Below are positions 1-12,100 of a stretch of 64,000 bases of DNA, in pieces. Under the pieces are notes generated by a model. It searched no databases, was not told the origin of the DNA, and worked only from the letters and a program-made list of their open reading frames with translations. The position numbers and the translations under genes are program-made. This DNA is from Diprion similis. Its lineage: Eukaryota > Arthropoda > Insecta > Hymenoptera > Diprionidae. The first letter of the stretch is position 1. Each line of letters begins with the position of its first letter. The stretch covers positions 17,572,031-17,636,030 of the forward strand of contig NC_060106.1 of the NCBI RefSeq assembly GCF_021155765.1, read 5' to 3'.

Positions 1-2320
1 ATTACGCACTTCATTCAAGTTTAGTCCCCCCCTTGCCCCGAAAGCCAACTTCATCCCTGCATCGCGCCGGTAATTATCGGTTCAATATAATAAATATGCT
101 AGTTTAAGTCCGTCGAATTAGTAATCATGCTTCTATCGATACAATTTTACGGTACGTAATTTTACTACCCTCGTTGAGTCGAAAGAATCTGCATACAACG
201 CGAAATGGAAATTTACTATACTTGACACGTTTAACCACCGGTGCGATTAGAGGAGAGCATAACTAAATTATCCCTGGGCCTCATTCAGACCCGAGATTTG
301 CGAGTATCGGAATTCTGTTAATTAGGGACTGAAGCCCAGCACTGCCATATCCATATCTCATCCACATCCAACAATTTACGTTGGCGGTTTGCAGATGGCA
401 CCCAGGTGATTAATCATCCCCACATATTGTGCTACACATGCGCAATACCTGCACAATTTGTGTTGTATTATTAATATTACCCTTACATCAGAGCGTTTGA
501 AAGGATATATAGAAAGAAATATGTACTTCACGTTTTGGTTTTTGGTTCTTCCAGTTGAAAAGCAGTTCTTTCTCTGCTTGGAATTTGAACTCTTGCAGGA
601 ACGCTTTTTATCAAGTGTTTCAAACTTGAAGGAAAGAGGTCGACTCGTTTCACCTGTTATTCGAACAGAGACCTTTTCTATAGAACTTCAATAAATCTAT
701 AAAACATATTGTACTATTCAATAGCGGAAAGTCTAATAACTGAAATCTAATTAATACACGTCTTCCAAATAATGATCATTATCGCCAAGTCATTAATTAT
801 GTCCGTGCAGAGTATAATACATACTGCGCGTGAAATATCGCCTGCAATCATAAAGCGTGTGCTCGATTCGTTGAATTAAATATTAGAAACCATATTTACA
901 GTATCCGACCGCTTCCCGTGATGATTTTTCAATACGCCACCTATACCCGGAGATATAATACACTAAGTATCTTGTCTTTATTCGTAGGGTCAGTTAGACG
1001 CCTGACAGCTCTATTGAACGCAATTTTACGCTAAGAACTGAAATGATTTAACTGGCAACAGCATATTGTAATAATTGAATAATGTAGGGGATTACCTTTT
1101 TTTTGAATTCCAATATGTTTCTTCTCTAGTTTTGATATCCTCTCAAGAAAGTAATGACTAAAATCCATATTCTCCCTGCAGATACGATTAATGATATATA
1201 CACTATATATATGGTATGTCGTTCGCATGCTGCGGAGGACAGAAAATTATCACAAATTTCACACCCATGAAATGTAGGCTACGCAGTGAAAATAACATGA
1301 TATGGTGTATTTACTAACTGTTGTCAATGGATATCGATAACACACCGAGTACAGTTACTTACAATTAGGAAAAGTAAAACAGAAATCTAGCATACCATTT
1401 GATAGGAAAGTAGCAGGTTACTGGCCAAGGGGAGAATACAGTTGCCAAATCCGATACAGAACAGATTCCAAAACAGTACCGTCGTCGATATGTACCTTCT
1501 GTATCAGTAGATGATGATTTGAGGAAGAACATGCACTTTCACAGAAATTTACACATGGTATCAAGGGGATTCAGAATCTGCCTTTCTTCTATCCTCGTTT
1601 TATCGTGAGAAATTTCTAAATTGAACAAATGGATCAATATGATATTCTATAATATTAAACCACAACTTACTTTCGTTGTTATGTGTTGTATACCTTTATA
1701 AATATGTAAAGGAATTCCTATATATTTATAATCAGTATTTTGTATAACTTCAATTTTATTGTCGAATAACATTCTCTAACAAATAATATGTGTATAGAAT
1801 ACGTGCCTGAAAAAAAGGAGTACGATTTTGATGTATGTATGTATATATATATATATAATGTATATATTTCTATAAATATTGTTTAACAGCGAGCGATTCG
1901 CTTCGAGCGATCATTTTAACGACTGTGCGACTGATTTTTTTTTTCCAATTAATTGGAAAAGTTGTTTTCTGTTGACTGTTTTTCGAATATAAGATTATGC
2001 ATGTATACTAAATCTTGAAGAGCCTTAAAAACTAAATAGTAACATGATTTTTTTAAATTTTTTAAATAAAACAGATGGTACCTGTGCTCGAAATTTTGCA
2101 TCTCAACTTTCGTCGTGGAAAATCAGGCAAAACGTTGAAGAGACTCAACTTGTATCCTTGCTAGTACAGTTTCAGATATGAATTATTATCTAATGCTTAA
2201 AAAAGATAATTTTGTTATCATTACACATTATATGTAAATTTTATCTATGTACACATAAATGTAGTTGTACATGTATATATACATAGATATACTTCGTAGT
2301 TTTATATACTCGTGGAATGT
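1..2320. other. Gene-free flank and likely SNX1 3' UTR
   Basis: No open frame here has convincing protein character or splice partners. The right-hand part must hold the 3' UTR of the minus-strand sorting nexin gene that ends at 2321. A minus-strand AATAAA (plus-strand tttatt, 1755-1760) lies about 560 bp beyond that stop and is a reasonable polyadenylation signal. The remainder is AT-rich intergenic sequence with short TA runs near 1845-1860. Confidence 0.5.
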
Positions 2321-5300
2321 TCATGCGACTGCACGAGCCTCAGGAAGGAAACTTTCCCAATGTTTAATTAGCTGATTTTGATGTTGCAGCATTGCTTCGA
2401 GATACTCAGTCAATTGCTTTTTGAAATCCTCCACTCTAACTAATTCAAATCTCTCAACTTCCTTCTTTATCATTCGTGAAATATTATCGAACTCCTCTTG
2501 ACCTCTGTCAACCTTTGATTCCCATTCAATTACTTCAGTTGCAGCTTGATTCGACTTTTCGCTACGCCCGGATTGTTCTAGCTTTGCTTTTTGTTCTCGT
2601 TTCTTATTCAGCATAAGCTGAGCGTGTTGCCAATTTTGAAACACTTTCACACGCTCGTGAAAAACGCCCTGTAAATAAAATAGTTTCCATCACCTCTCAT
2701 CAAGAATACGCAAATTTTTAAAACAATACTTTTTTTAAATTACCAAGATAGGATGATAGAATAACTCTTTGCGTACTCACTTTAATTGCGCCAATCAACG
2801 CGACATAATCCCTCAGCATTTCTCCAAATTGATATAAATCGCTGTTGCTCTGAGCCCTCCTGACTACCTCGACTTTTTCCAATGTTTCAGCTAATTGCGC
2901 CAAAGCTCTGCCAAGGGAAGCGCCTGGCTCCCCATGACCAAGTACAGCAATGGACCTTGCTGTAGCGCCTGTACAATTAGCCAATTCTCTTCTTTCGTTG
3001 GTCAAACTTTCAACAGCTGCATGTAATGAGCGGAGTTGTATATCCAGAGAATCTATTTGAGTTGTTTTTTCTTCAAACCACTGAAATTTAGAGTTCATAT
3101 ATTCATTTGAGGAAAAAAAACTTGAAATCGCCTCTGAGCAACGTAAAAAGAAAGTGGGGATGAGACACCAGATTGTTAAAAAATATTTACAAGACATTAA
3201 CGATACTCTCCATGGTATCTGCTTACTGTACAGTGACTGGGATAAATACACATAATGAGATTATTGTGTTATTGATGTATACAATTCCATGATGCATTAT
3301 TAAATCAAGGTGAGTTGATGATCGTGAGTTCAAACGAAAGATGATGACATGATGATGGCAGTTTAAGAATAAAGGCATTTTGACAACAGTGACGATGTGT
3401 AATGAACATACCTTACCCTCCTAAATGTAAGCAACAGAAAATTGTTTCACAGCTTTTTTTCTTGCGACAATGGATGATGATAATGTATGGATAAGTTGGT
3501 GTTAAAAAAGAACAGTTAAAACTCACCGAATCATTTTCATCCATTTTGTAAGTGATTTTATTGACAGTTTCTCCAACTTTATTGAAAAGTCTCATAACTC
3601 CAGCACCACTAAGTGCCGATGTACTTGTGGCCTTGGGTAATTCCATATCTGTAAAATCAGACATGAAATTCGAAGAAAAAATATCTGTCAAAAATATTAC
3701 ACTCATCTGTGATGAATAGAGAAGAAAATATTACATGAATTTCAGAGAAAAAATTGATAATTCAACACTTCAAAGTACTATTTTAAAAATACACGTATTA
3801 CTAAATAATAAGGACTTTCAAAATTGTTGCGCACTATGAGATTTGACTCATTTCTTCATCCATGTATTACGCTGTCGTCACTAGCTATACATATATTGAT
3901 TCTCACCAGCTTCCAAGAACTCTCTGAAATCCGGATCAACACGAAGAACATCATGTGCAGCTGTTCTATTTACATATCTCTCCAAAGCTGCTCTGCGCCT
4001 CTCAATGAATTCAGTCGAACTTGAATTATGTTCTTGGGTTTTGTCACCGGACATTTTAATTTTTGTCATGCCTGAAAAAGTGATAAAGATACTCAAAGCC
4101 ATGATCGAACGAACCAAGAGATCACAGAATGAATTCGAAATACTGGTCAGCTGGAGAGGACAGATACTTATTCGTACCAATAACGCTTTTCTCCGGTGCT
4201 GGTGGGATAATTCTACCATTTCTCAGATACTTCTCCGTCAGTTTGTCGTGAAGACCAAGAAAGTCACTAAAGCGTCGGACCACACTGAAACTACGCTTTC
4301 GAAATATTGGCATGTTAGTTTTAGTTTCAACTCGGTATGCAACATAGGCGCCCATACCTTCACCAACTTTCTGTGGCGAAGTTACTGTAATTTTTAAAAA
4401 TACATCAGAAGTCTCCGTGGGCACCTGTAATTTAAGTATAAAAAGTATATGAATACATGTTTAAAAACTGAGATGATGCAGACAAAAAGGAGAGAAAGAA
4501 ACTCAGCGCAAGATACTAGGGCTACATCTCAATCACCTCTTCAAGGGCTTGCGATTGGAAGACACTTTTTGGTGGTAGAATGTCACTGCTATCGTTAATA
4601 GGCACTTCGTCCATCTCTCCAATATCGCTACCAGCAGTTTCAGTGGTGGGACTCAACGGTCCTGGAGGAGGACTCGAAATAGATGAACCTGAATTCTGAT
4701 CCGTCGCATCTCTTAATGTCAATTTCGGCAGCTCTGCCTGCATGGTGCCGATGCCGTTATAAGGTGAATCATCATCCAGCTGATTATGGTCCTAAGAATG
4801 CCAAATATTTATCAATGTTCAAATAGAAACAAGACATGTTTGGGAAGTAATCAAAGTATAAGTAGATGTTCGTATAACAGAGTTAATACAAATTTTTTAC
4901 CTTACTTATGGGAAGATATAATGAACTGAACTGTAAACCAGAATGAAAGAATAGAAACCGCATACTGCTTTGTTGGTAATGAATTAGCAGAGATCCCGGA
5001 AAAAAGAAAACGATGAAACAAAGCCTATCAAATATTCCAGTCTCAGTATTACTGGTGAATAACAATTGATACTCTCTATCGTTCCTTGTTATCGTCAACC
5101 TCGGTAAACAAGAGCTACATATTACGAAAACAAATTAAACCGTACGATTGAAACTGTGGAGACGTTTTCAAAGGTGGTTTTGGTTGTGATTGCAGAAAGA
5201 ATAGCAATACAGAAAGTCGACATTTACGAAAGTATTCAATTAGCATCATTTCGAATACTACGTGATTCACTGTTCATAGGTTACAGGATGTCGGACAGTT

Positions 5301-5570
5301 CAATACCGATTACAACACGTAAACGGAAAACAACGCTGATAATAACAAGCAATAACGACTTGAACTGCTCTCGAAAATATAGAACGACGAGCAGTTTGGA
5401 TAGAATAGCCTCAAAGAACCGATTGAATGACTTGAAAATTTTTCATAATGTTATCAACAGTGTACCTGAACAGCGGATGCGAATAGATCGTCGTCGTCGT
5501 CCTCCAAATCGTCATTTTTATTAATTTCTACGCTGTCGAACAGAGGAGGAGGTTCCTTCTCGTCGGCCAT
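2321..5570 (-). CDS. Snx1: Sorting nexin 1/2 (retromer SNX-BAR)
   Basis: The family binds PI3P on early endosomes, curves membrane and works with retromer in endosome-to-Golgi sorting. Seven exons join in frame: 5466-5570, 4537-4791, 4178-4424, 3907-4071, 3527-3648, 2781-3080 and 2321-2668. They total 1,542 nt and give 513 aa, close to the usual 519-522 aa. The start is ATG 5570, giving MADEKEPPPLFDSVEIN. The N-terminus (about 1-120) is acidic and disordered, with an LFDSV-like patch and an Asp run. A PX domain (about 121-250) shows RRFSDF and a PPAPEK loop. SSTEFIERRRAALERY follows, then a C-terminal BAR coiled-coil region (about 290-513) starting WFEEK and ending near SFLPEARAVA. The reading frame holds across every junction. 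What is seen is the frame and the motifs; the retromer role is family knowledge. SNX1 and SNX2 are separate only in vertebrates, so the symbol is generic. Confidence 0.95.
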
Positions 5571-6112
5571 CTTTGCTATACTGTCAATTCGAGGGACCGG
5601 CCCCCCGAAAACGTCGTGGTAGTGACGTCTCCACGGTCTCCACCAAGTTTCGTACCAATAATAGAAACTAGAATGTCCCTAGGCTTTCGGAATTTGGGTC
5701 TTATCAAGGAATTCCACATCTTGTTCCCCATAACGATACGACAGATCCATTTCTAGCGCTGACGTTATCGCTCTGTTATGATTTGCAAAGATGTAAATTT
5801 ATATCGGTAAAACAAATTCAAACTGCAAGTTCTGAATGTAACTAGCAAAGTAACGCATGATAAATTGATCTTAAACGTACTGCGCATGCGCTAAGAAATT
5901 GCGGGAAATTTGAAACGCATTATTAGCAGTAGTTAAATATTTAGTAAACTATTTTAATCTGGTAGAAAGTATAGTGTTGCGGTTAAGGAAATGAAATAGA
6001 GTAGCCACCTGAGTAAAGCATTAGCAAAATTAATATAATTACATCTGTCTTTAATATTATTTGAAAATTACAATATTACATAATAAATTATATGTACAGA
6101 AATGGTATCGGT

Positions 6113-6970
6113 TTATGGAACCGATAAATTTGTTTTATTCGAAGCTGGATTTGTATCGTGAACAGGTTGAGCGTAGGCTAACTTATGTTTATAAACATTT
6201 GGAACTAGTGCTTTCATCACGACATGGGTGATAGCAGCAGTCAATCCCCAGACACGGTGTTTGCCAGCTAGATACGTCGGCAATGTAAAACTGTCACGAA
6301 ATTGGGTAAAACGTGACTTCGTCGGATCGCACAGATTGCTCAAGCTCAAAACAAAGGCCTCTTCAACTTCGTCAGTGTTGAGCTGTAATTCGTTTGGCTC
6401 AATGTCGCCGATATAGGCAAGAACCGGAAGCACACTAACATGTTGTCTTCCCATTGGGTTTCCACTACCCCACACATCAATTTTTTCTCTCGGTATGCGA
6501 AGCTCCTCCCACGTTTCTCTGATGGCTGTTTCCTCCAAAGTTTTGTCGTCCTTATCGTGCATTCCTCCGGGGAATGATACTTGTCCTCTGTTAGTGTTTA
6601 GCTTCTTTGACCTTAGAGTATATAGCAATCCGAGTTCACCTTTGTGCATGCATAGCGGTACCAGAACAGCAGCTTTACTAACCTCTTCTTGGCTCGACGA
6701 TCTGCTCGCTGGTCGATAGAGTTTTAAATTCTTTACGCAAACCTTCCTGTTATTTGCGCTCAATATAATATCGGCTTTCAAATCATTTACGTTTATCCCG
6801 CTAATTCTTCTTTGTGGTTCTACGGGCTTTGTTGCAAAAAAAAAATATTTCTTTATTTCAAAGTACCGATAAAACAACAGGTTAAAATTCAAACACCGTT
6901 TCTTTAATACGAAAGAGAACCTGCCAGAGTTCCTAACAAACATAGCAAAATTATTTTCTCCCCGGAACAA
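6113..6970 (-). CDS. Nudix hydrolase, NUDT8-like (mitochondrial CoA diphosphatase)
   Basis: This is a single open frame of 285 aa. A Nudix signature lies at about 135-159 (PGG... then RETWEEL at 151-157), and the C-terminal block RVWGLTAAI is typical of the NUDT7/NUDT8 CoA-pyrophosphatase subgroup. Those enzymes cleave CoA and acyl-CoA to 4'-phosphopantetheine and 3',5'-ADP. The first ~45 residues are rich in Arg, Lys and Phe and poor in acids, which fits a mitochondrial presequence. The start could be Met1 (6970) or Met10 (6943); the second gives the cleaner presequence. The usual Gly after EEL in the Nudix box is Arg158 here. A poly-A run in the 5' part encodes FFF, so a short 5' intron or alternative start cannot be excluded. 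The enzyme class is firm; the substrate is inferred. Confidence 0.85.
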   Translation of the reverse strand: MFRGENNFAMFVRNSGRFSFVLKKRCLNFNLLFYRYFEIKKYFFFATKPVEPQRRISGINVNDLKADIILSANNRKVCVKNLKLYRPASRSSSQEEVSKAAVLVPLCMHKGELGLLYTLRSKKLNTNRGQVSFPGGMHDKDDKTLEETAIRETWEELRIPREKIDVWGSGNPMGRQHVSVLPVLAYIGDIEPNELQLNTDEVEEAFVLSLSNLCDPTKSRFTQFRDSFTLPTYLAGKHRVWGLTAAITHVVMKALVPNVYKHKLAYAQPVHDTNPASNKTNLSVP

Positions 6971-7089
6971 ATATGATACTCGTTAAATTGTCTGTCTAAT
7001 TTGATTAAAATATTTTCTTTCATTTCCCAATCATACAAAAAACTAAAAGCCCAATCCCTTGTTCGAATGCATTTTGTTTTTGCCGCCAT

Positions 7090-8330
7090 GATTCGATAGA
7101 TCGTTGAAAAAAAATACAGTCGAACATGCTGCCCTCTGGCGGCGAATTACGTAAACATGAATCTTCGGTGCGTCAACTTACCACGGATCGTAGAAATAAT
7201 CTCCTCGACGCTGACCTACAAACCAAACTTTCTTTAACTATATTCATTTCTTACGACCGTTCCCCAGCCGTCCAATCGATACCCGTACAGAATTATTATC
7301 GTATATGTAACATTAATTTTGCTTAAAACTTTGAAACCAATACAATGGAAACAACACTGACAAAAGTTACTGCGATAACCGAATGACAGCGCTGAGGTCG
7401 CTCCGATGCCCTCGGAGGACCAACTGGTGTGGCTATGAACGAATACGCCGAACGAAATAGGGAAAAATACAATCTTGACAAGCCTTAAGACGTCACTACC
7501 ACGATTAATTCATTATTAGGTATCAAGCTGAATCATGTGGACATGCACATGCTTTGTGGCATTCGACGATAACAGCAATGAATATCGCTATTAAATTATT
7601 ACACATTATACCTATTTTTCATGCAAGTAACATTGGTGTAATCTTTAAATACAACTTTCACATCCAATGGCTTAATTACCGTCCTTACAAATATTCAGCA
7701 TTTCAAACTACACGTTCCTATGCACTTATACAACACGGATGACTGGCAAGAATGAAGAAAAACTTTGGAACTTTGGAATGTCTACAAATAATATGTTTTA
7801 TTGAATTGTTTAGTAGAATTAACTGTTGAACCAGAAAGGCAATGAAATGAGAAATAATTGGAATCGAGTAATTTCTAGCCTAATTCTCAGTTTTTGCATT
7901 CTGTCTAGGTGGATATTGATTATACATTATCTATTTTATTGCATATTTATTTTTAGCTTTGCGTAAAGATAATATACGATCCGAATACATATCTTTAGAT
8001 GCGATGTTTCGGTAACTGTAAACATATTGATGATATTATTTTCTCGCAGCCGCACATTTATCGTTATGAAATATAATACTTAGAATTACGGAGCCTAAAT
8101 TGATAATCGAAAGTCTTTACTCTGCAGAAGGTGTGACCTTGGGCTTGACTTTCACAAATTAAAAGTAAAAATACATGTATGAAAAAATATTTTGATGAAT
8201 TGACAAAGCATCAACCAAAGATTTAATTTAATCATCAATTTTAGCGGGGAATCAGAAAACTTGTGGAATATTTTTGCCTACAGAAAATAACAATTTTGAG
8301 GATACTGCGCAGCGTAAAACTTTTTGCTTT
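7090..8330. other. Intergenic, no gene seen
   Basis: This is the interval between the Nudix gene 5' end and the Kazal gene 3' end. Only short open frames of non-protein-like composition occur, such as a 66-codon and a 62-codon frame on the plus strand. The part next to 7090 should hold the Nudix promoter, and the part next to 8330 the Kazal 3' UTR. Confidence 0.5.
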
Positions 8331-8901
8331 TTAATTAAATTCTTGCAGGAATTCGGGAATTTCCGGACCGTTGCAGTCTCCTCCTCTGGCGATTGCGAAG
8401 TCTGAAAATAAGTACAGCGTGAAATTAAAATCCTGTAAATATGTTAATATATTGATAAAATTGGATGACCGCTACGGTTGGATGTAAATTTAATTGTTTA
8501 ACTTTGAAAAACAGTATTATACGTTCAAGAAACGGCGACGTTGCAATTTTCGTGTTTACAAAATAAATGAAGAAACGGCGGAGCTATATGGTACAATGTT
8601 GATAACATTGTGCAACATTGCGAACAATAAACGACATCTGACAAAATTCCAATAATTTATACAATCATGCCATGAAACAATGGCAGATATTTATTCTAAC
8701 AATTAGTCTCTTACCATCAGCAGCACGTCCTCGAAGGCGGCTCTTCGCACAATTGAATTCGCATTTGTTCCCGTAGGTAACTCCATCGTTTGCACACACT
8801 GGGGCAAATTCTCTTGTGCAAAGGCAATTAGGGACGCCTTCACCGGAGGTAGTCGCAAAGGCGATCATCGCCAGTAAAAACGCGATCAGGAAAAATTTCA
8901 T
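8331..8901 (-). CDS. Small secreted Kazal-type serine protease inhibitor
   Basis: Two exons (8715-8901 and 8331-8401) join in phase 1 to give 85 aa. Residues 1-20 form a signal peptide (MKFFLIAFLLAMIAFATTSG). A single Kazal domain follows with six cysteines at 26, 28, 36, 47, 51 and 72 and the hallmark PVCANDGVTYGNKC. The first two Cys are one residue apart, so it is a non-classical Kazal. By family numbering the reactive-site P1 residue is Arg30 (CTRE), which predicts inhibition of trypsin-like proteases such as clip-domain or digestive enzymes; that is inference. An AG at 8906-8907 directly before AAAG-ATG suggests a 5' UTR intron, so the promoter is probably further upstream (above 9.1 kb). 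A short 13-residue tail follows Cys72. It may be secreted in hemolymph, saliva or venom; the sequence does not say which. Confidence 0.92.
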
Positions 8902-8954
8902 CTTTCTGTAAAAGAGAGTAAAACGAAAGGCAAATCTTCAATTCTGATCTTTTA

Positions 8955-9162
8955 TTAACAGTACTTGATTCCGTTGCGCTCTTCCAGTGCAACTGCAATA
9001 AATCCAATCTCACCGTTTAGTATCGTCTCGTTTGTATCCACAACAATCACGTGTTGTTTGGCTAATGAAACAAGATTGGAATTATTGATGCCTCTGTCTC
9101 CATTTAAAACTAGGTTCCTACTTACGTGGCCTAAGATAGGCTTTATCGTCGTCCATGATTAG
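8955..9162 (-). CDS. Possible unrecognised coding exon (no ATG)
   Basis: On the minus strand an open frame of about 69 codons runs to a TAA at 8955-8957. It reads like real protein: KPILGHVSRNLVLNGDRG, then LAKQHVIVVDTNETILNGE, ending EERNGIKYC. It lacks an ATG, so it would need a 5' exon. One candidate lies near 9444-9500 (-), starting MILFYHFIFIQPLDF and ending at a GTAAGT donor; it could join in phase 0 to the AG just before PILGH. An AATAAA overlaps the stop codon. I do not recognise the protein. It sits immediately upstream of the Kazal gene on the same strand, where the Kazal 5' UTR intron would lie. It could be a small separate gene, a decayed exon or chance. Confidence 0.3.
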
Positions 9163-12100
9163 TATCGTCCACAAAAATTTCAGATTACCAATCTTATACG
9201 TATAATATTATCGACCCACAGAGATTCTGTTATCAGTGTTTTATTCGGGACTTCAATGTACAGATTAAGTGCGGGTAACGCACTCTAAAACTTGAATATC
9301 ACTTCTATAAAAGCAAAAAATATTCACCTGCTTCAAAAAATTGAGCTATATGATTCGAAGTTTATAGTAAAATAAACGAGTCTAGGTTGTTCTGTTGCTA
9401 GGAAGTTGCGAATCAATGCTCGGGATGATCCTCAACGACGAAGTACTTACACCTTGTCTGATAAAGTCCAACGGCTGAATGAATATGAAATGATAAAACA
9501 GAATCATTGATTTGACAGAAAATTTACTTGACTATAGATATGCGTTAAATATCTTATCTCGTGATACTTATCAATTAATCCTCATACAAAATCAGCAACG
9601 GTTCGTAATCTTCAAAATCACAGATGAAAAACCGTTCGGTCATACATCCGTTCTTGAATGTCTGCTCCAGATTGTCATGACTCGTGTCGTTTAATCTTCG
9701 TTAAAAAAAAAGATCACACTTTCGGCATTAACCTTGCGAATTGACCTCGAAATTTTTGCAAACTCGATAACCCCAACGCGTCACGTATTTCCCAATTCAA
9801 ACGCATCTTGACTTTGAAACAATGCGCAATGGAATCGAGCCGCTTCTCTCTTCAAGACGCCTGACAAGTGCAGCATTCTTGTGCATCTGTAAAGCACATG
9901 CTGAACGAAGAAGACCAAACGACGTCGCATCGATTAAATTTGTTAAAAAAATAAATTTCATACGCGTCAATTTTTCCTTTACTTTACAACGATTATTACA
10001 TAAATATATAATAAAATAAGGTACATAATATCAGCATGGCATTGACGATGTACATATACTTATGCCTGTAACATCCATTGACAAGATATCAGAGCAGCTC
10101 GAGGTGATGCAATTATTTGGAGCGCGAAGCCCCTGCGGCGAATATCTAATTGGATCCAAAGTCGGTCGTCTCACGACCATAAGTAAGTAGACGTGTAGTC
10201 GTATACTAGATAAGGTCATATAGATAGGTATATACATTATATGTATATACATGCACACCATGTGGTCGGAGAAATTCTTTATAGAGGAGGCGAATTTATA
10301 TACCCGATAAACTTATCGTCAGGAGAGTGAGAGGTGTCTAGCCGCATAGACGATATATGTATGTATAATGCCGCATCAAAGTAGCTGGTAGTTACGAGGT
10401 TATCACTTTCGCTTATAAGAGACCTTGTCAAAGCTCAAGGAATCGAATTTTTTATTTCGGTTGTGCCTTTCGAGTATTATACATTAATTATTATATCACA
10501 ATGTTGGATACTTGTATAGGAAAAAAAATGCAGGATTTTTAAAACTCGATTGCTCAATCTAGATATAGTGACAAGCCGCGTTATCCGCTGCTTCGACCGC
10601 GGTTATATTTTTATTACTGATAAGATAAATTATAGATTCGTCTTTGTCGAGACGTGTTTATTGCATTTTATTTCTTTCTAATTTGCGCGTCTGTATATGC
10701 GGACCTTGATTTGTGCGCAATTATAATTGTACGGTATAATTTACTCTCGATAAGAATTCGTTGTCGATATTATTAAACTTGCGCAGAAGTTTCACGCGAT
10801 ATTCAACGTGTCGTAGACGGAAATAAAAAATGTAGAAACTTGTTCGGGAAGTTATACATTAGTCTGTTACAGTATGCCTGTAAAACAAGGTGTAAGTATA
10901 GTAAGATACACATAAGATTACGGTACACCTGTTCTCCGTTAATTCCTACTGCACTGCGGAAAATTGTGGGGAAAATATATGACAATTACCTATGTGATTT
11001 AGCAGAGTATTTCCAATTGTTTCCCGAAATAATATTACCTCTGTAACAGCTCGACGTAATGCAACAAATATAAGTATATGCCACGTGACCGTTTATACAC
11101 CGACATATTCGCATAAATTCGTCGAATCTGCAAGCTCCCAATGAAAGCAGCGAATATATAATATACGTGCCTACATAGGTACGTAACTTTATTCACGGAA
11201 CACTAACATTGAGCAACAGTTTACAGTCAGGTTCCGATCTGGAATATCCTGGAAAGCACGCGGAGAATGATCTAGAATATGTATGAACTACAAAAATAAT
11301 CTGGAAAAAACAGTTGTGGTATTATTCTTTTTTTTTTTGTTTTTTGTTTTTTTCGTTTCTGCTGACGAAACGTACAATATTAGACTGTATATTTATGAGT
11401 TCAATTTTGCAGGGTATAATTTTGGTACGATAATTAAATTAGACTTGTTTGCGTGTAAAAATATTCGTCGCAGGCAGACGTTCGTTTTATCCGACAGCGC
11501 TAATTATCCATTTGCGAAAACATATTTATACCACGTATGATAAGTACAATCTGTAAATGCCTGCCGGTACATCTGCAGGGTGTTTTTCTACGTTCTTATT
11601 CAAGATGTAACAAACACAGAATTAATTATAGAGAAGAACTGCTACTCGCGTAGAGGCTTCTGTATATACTAATCAAAGAATTTCTTTTATGTCAATAGAC
11701 GTATATTTCGATACGGCGAAATAGATGTTTTGTTCTTATATTATAAAATTTTGTTAATAGTTAACGCATCATATTTGTCTAAAATAAAAATTGATGATAA
11801 TAACGAAATATCTATTTCACGGTATACAAATATATACAAATGTTAACAGTAAATAAACTCTTTGCTCAGAGTTACTGCGTGGCAAAAAAATAATTCGCCA
11901 ACATCGAAGGTCGATTACCTAAAAATACCTATCGACGTCTCTGAGTCTGCAAGTCGTGTAAAATATACTTATTGCGACGTTAATAACACCGAAAGAAAAT
12001 GGCACGTAGACGATAAATACGTAAGTATATATATAACAGATCATTCTGTGAATACATGTAGATTGATACGTTCATCTGATCAGTGACCCCAAGAATATCG

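Noticed and set aside
4005-4397. 130-codon plus-strand ORF
   Set aside because: Antisense shadow of SNX1 PX-domain exons.
5156-5524. 122-codon plus-strand ORF
   Set aside because: Lies antisense to SNX1 exon 1 and intron 1, whose exon structure is well supported.
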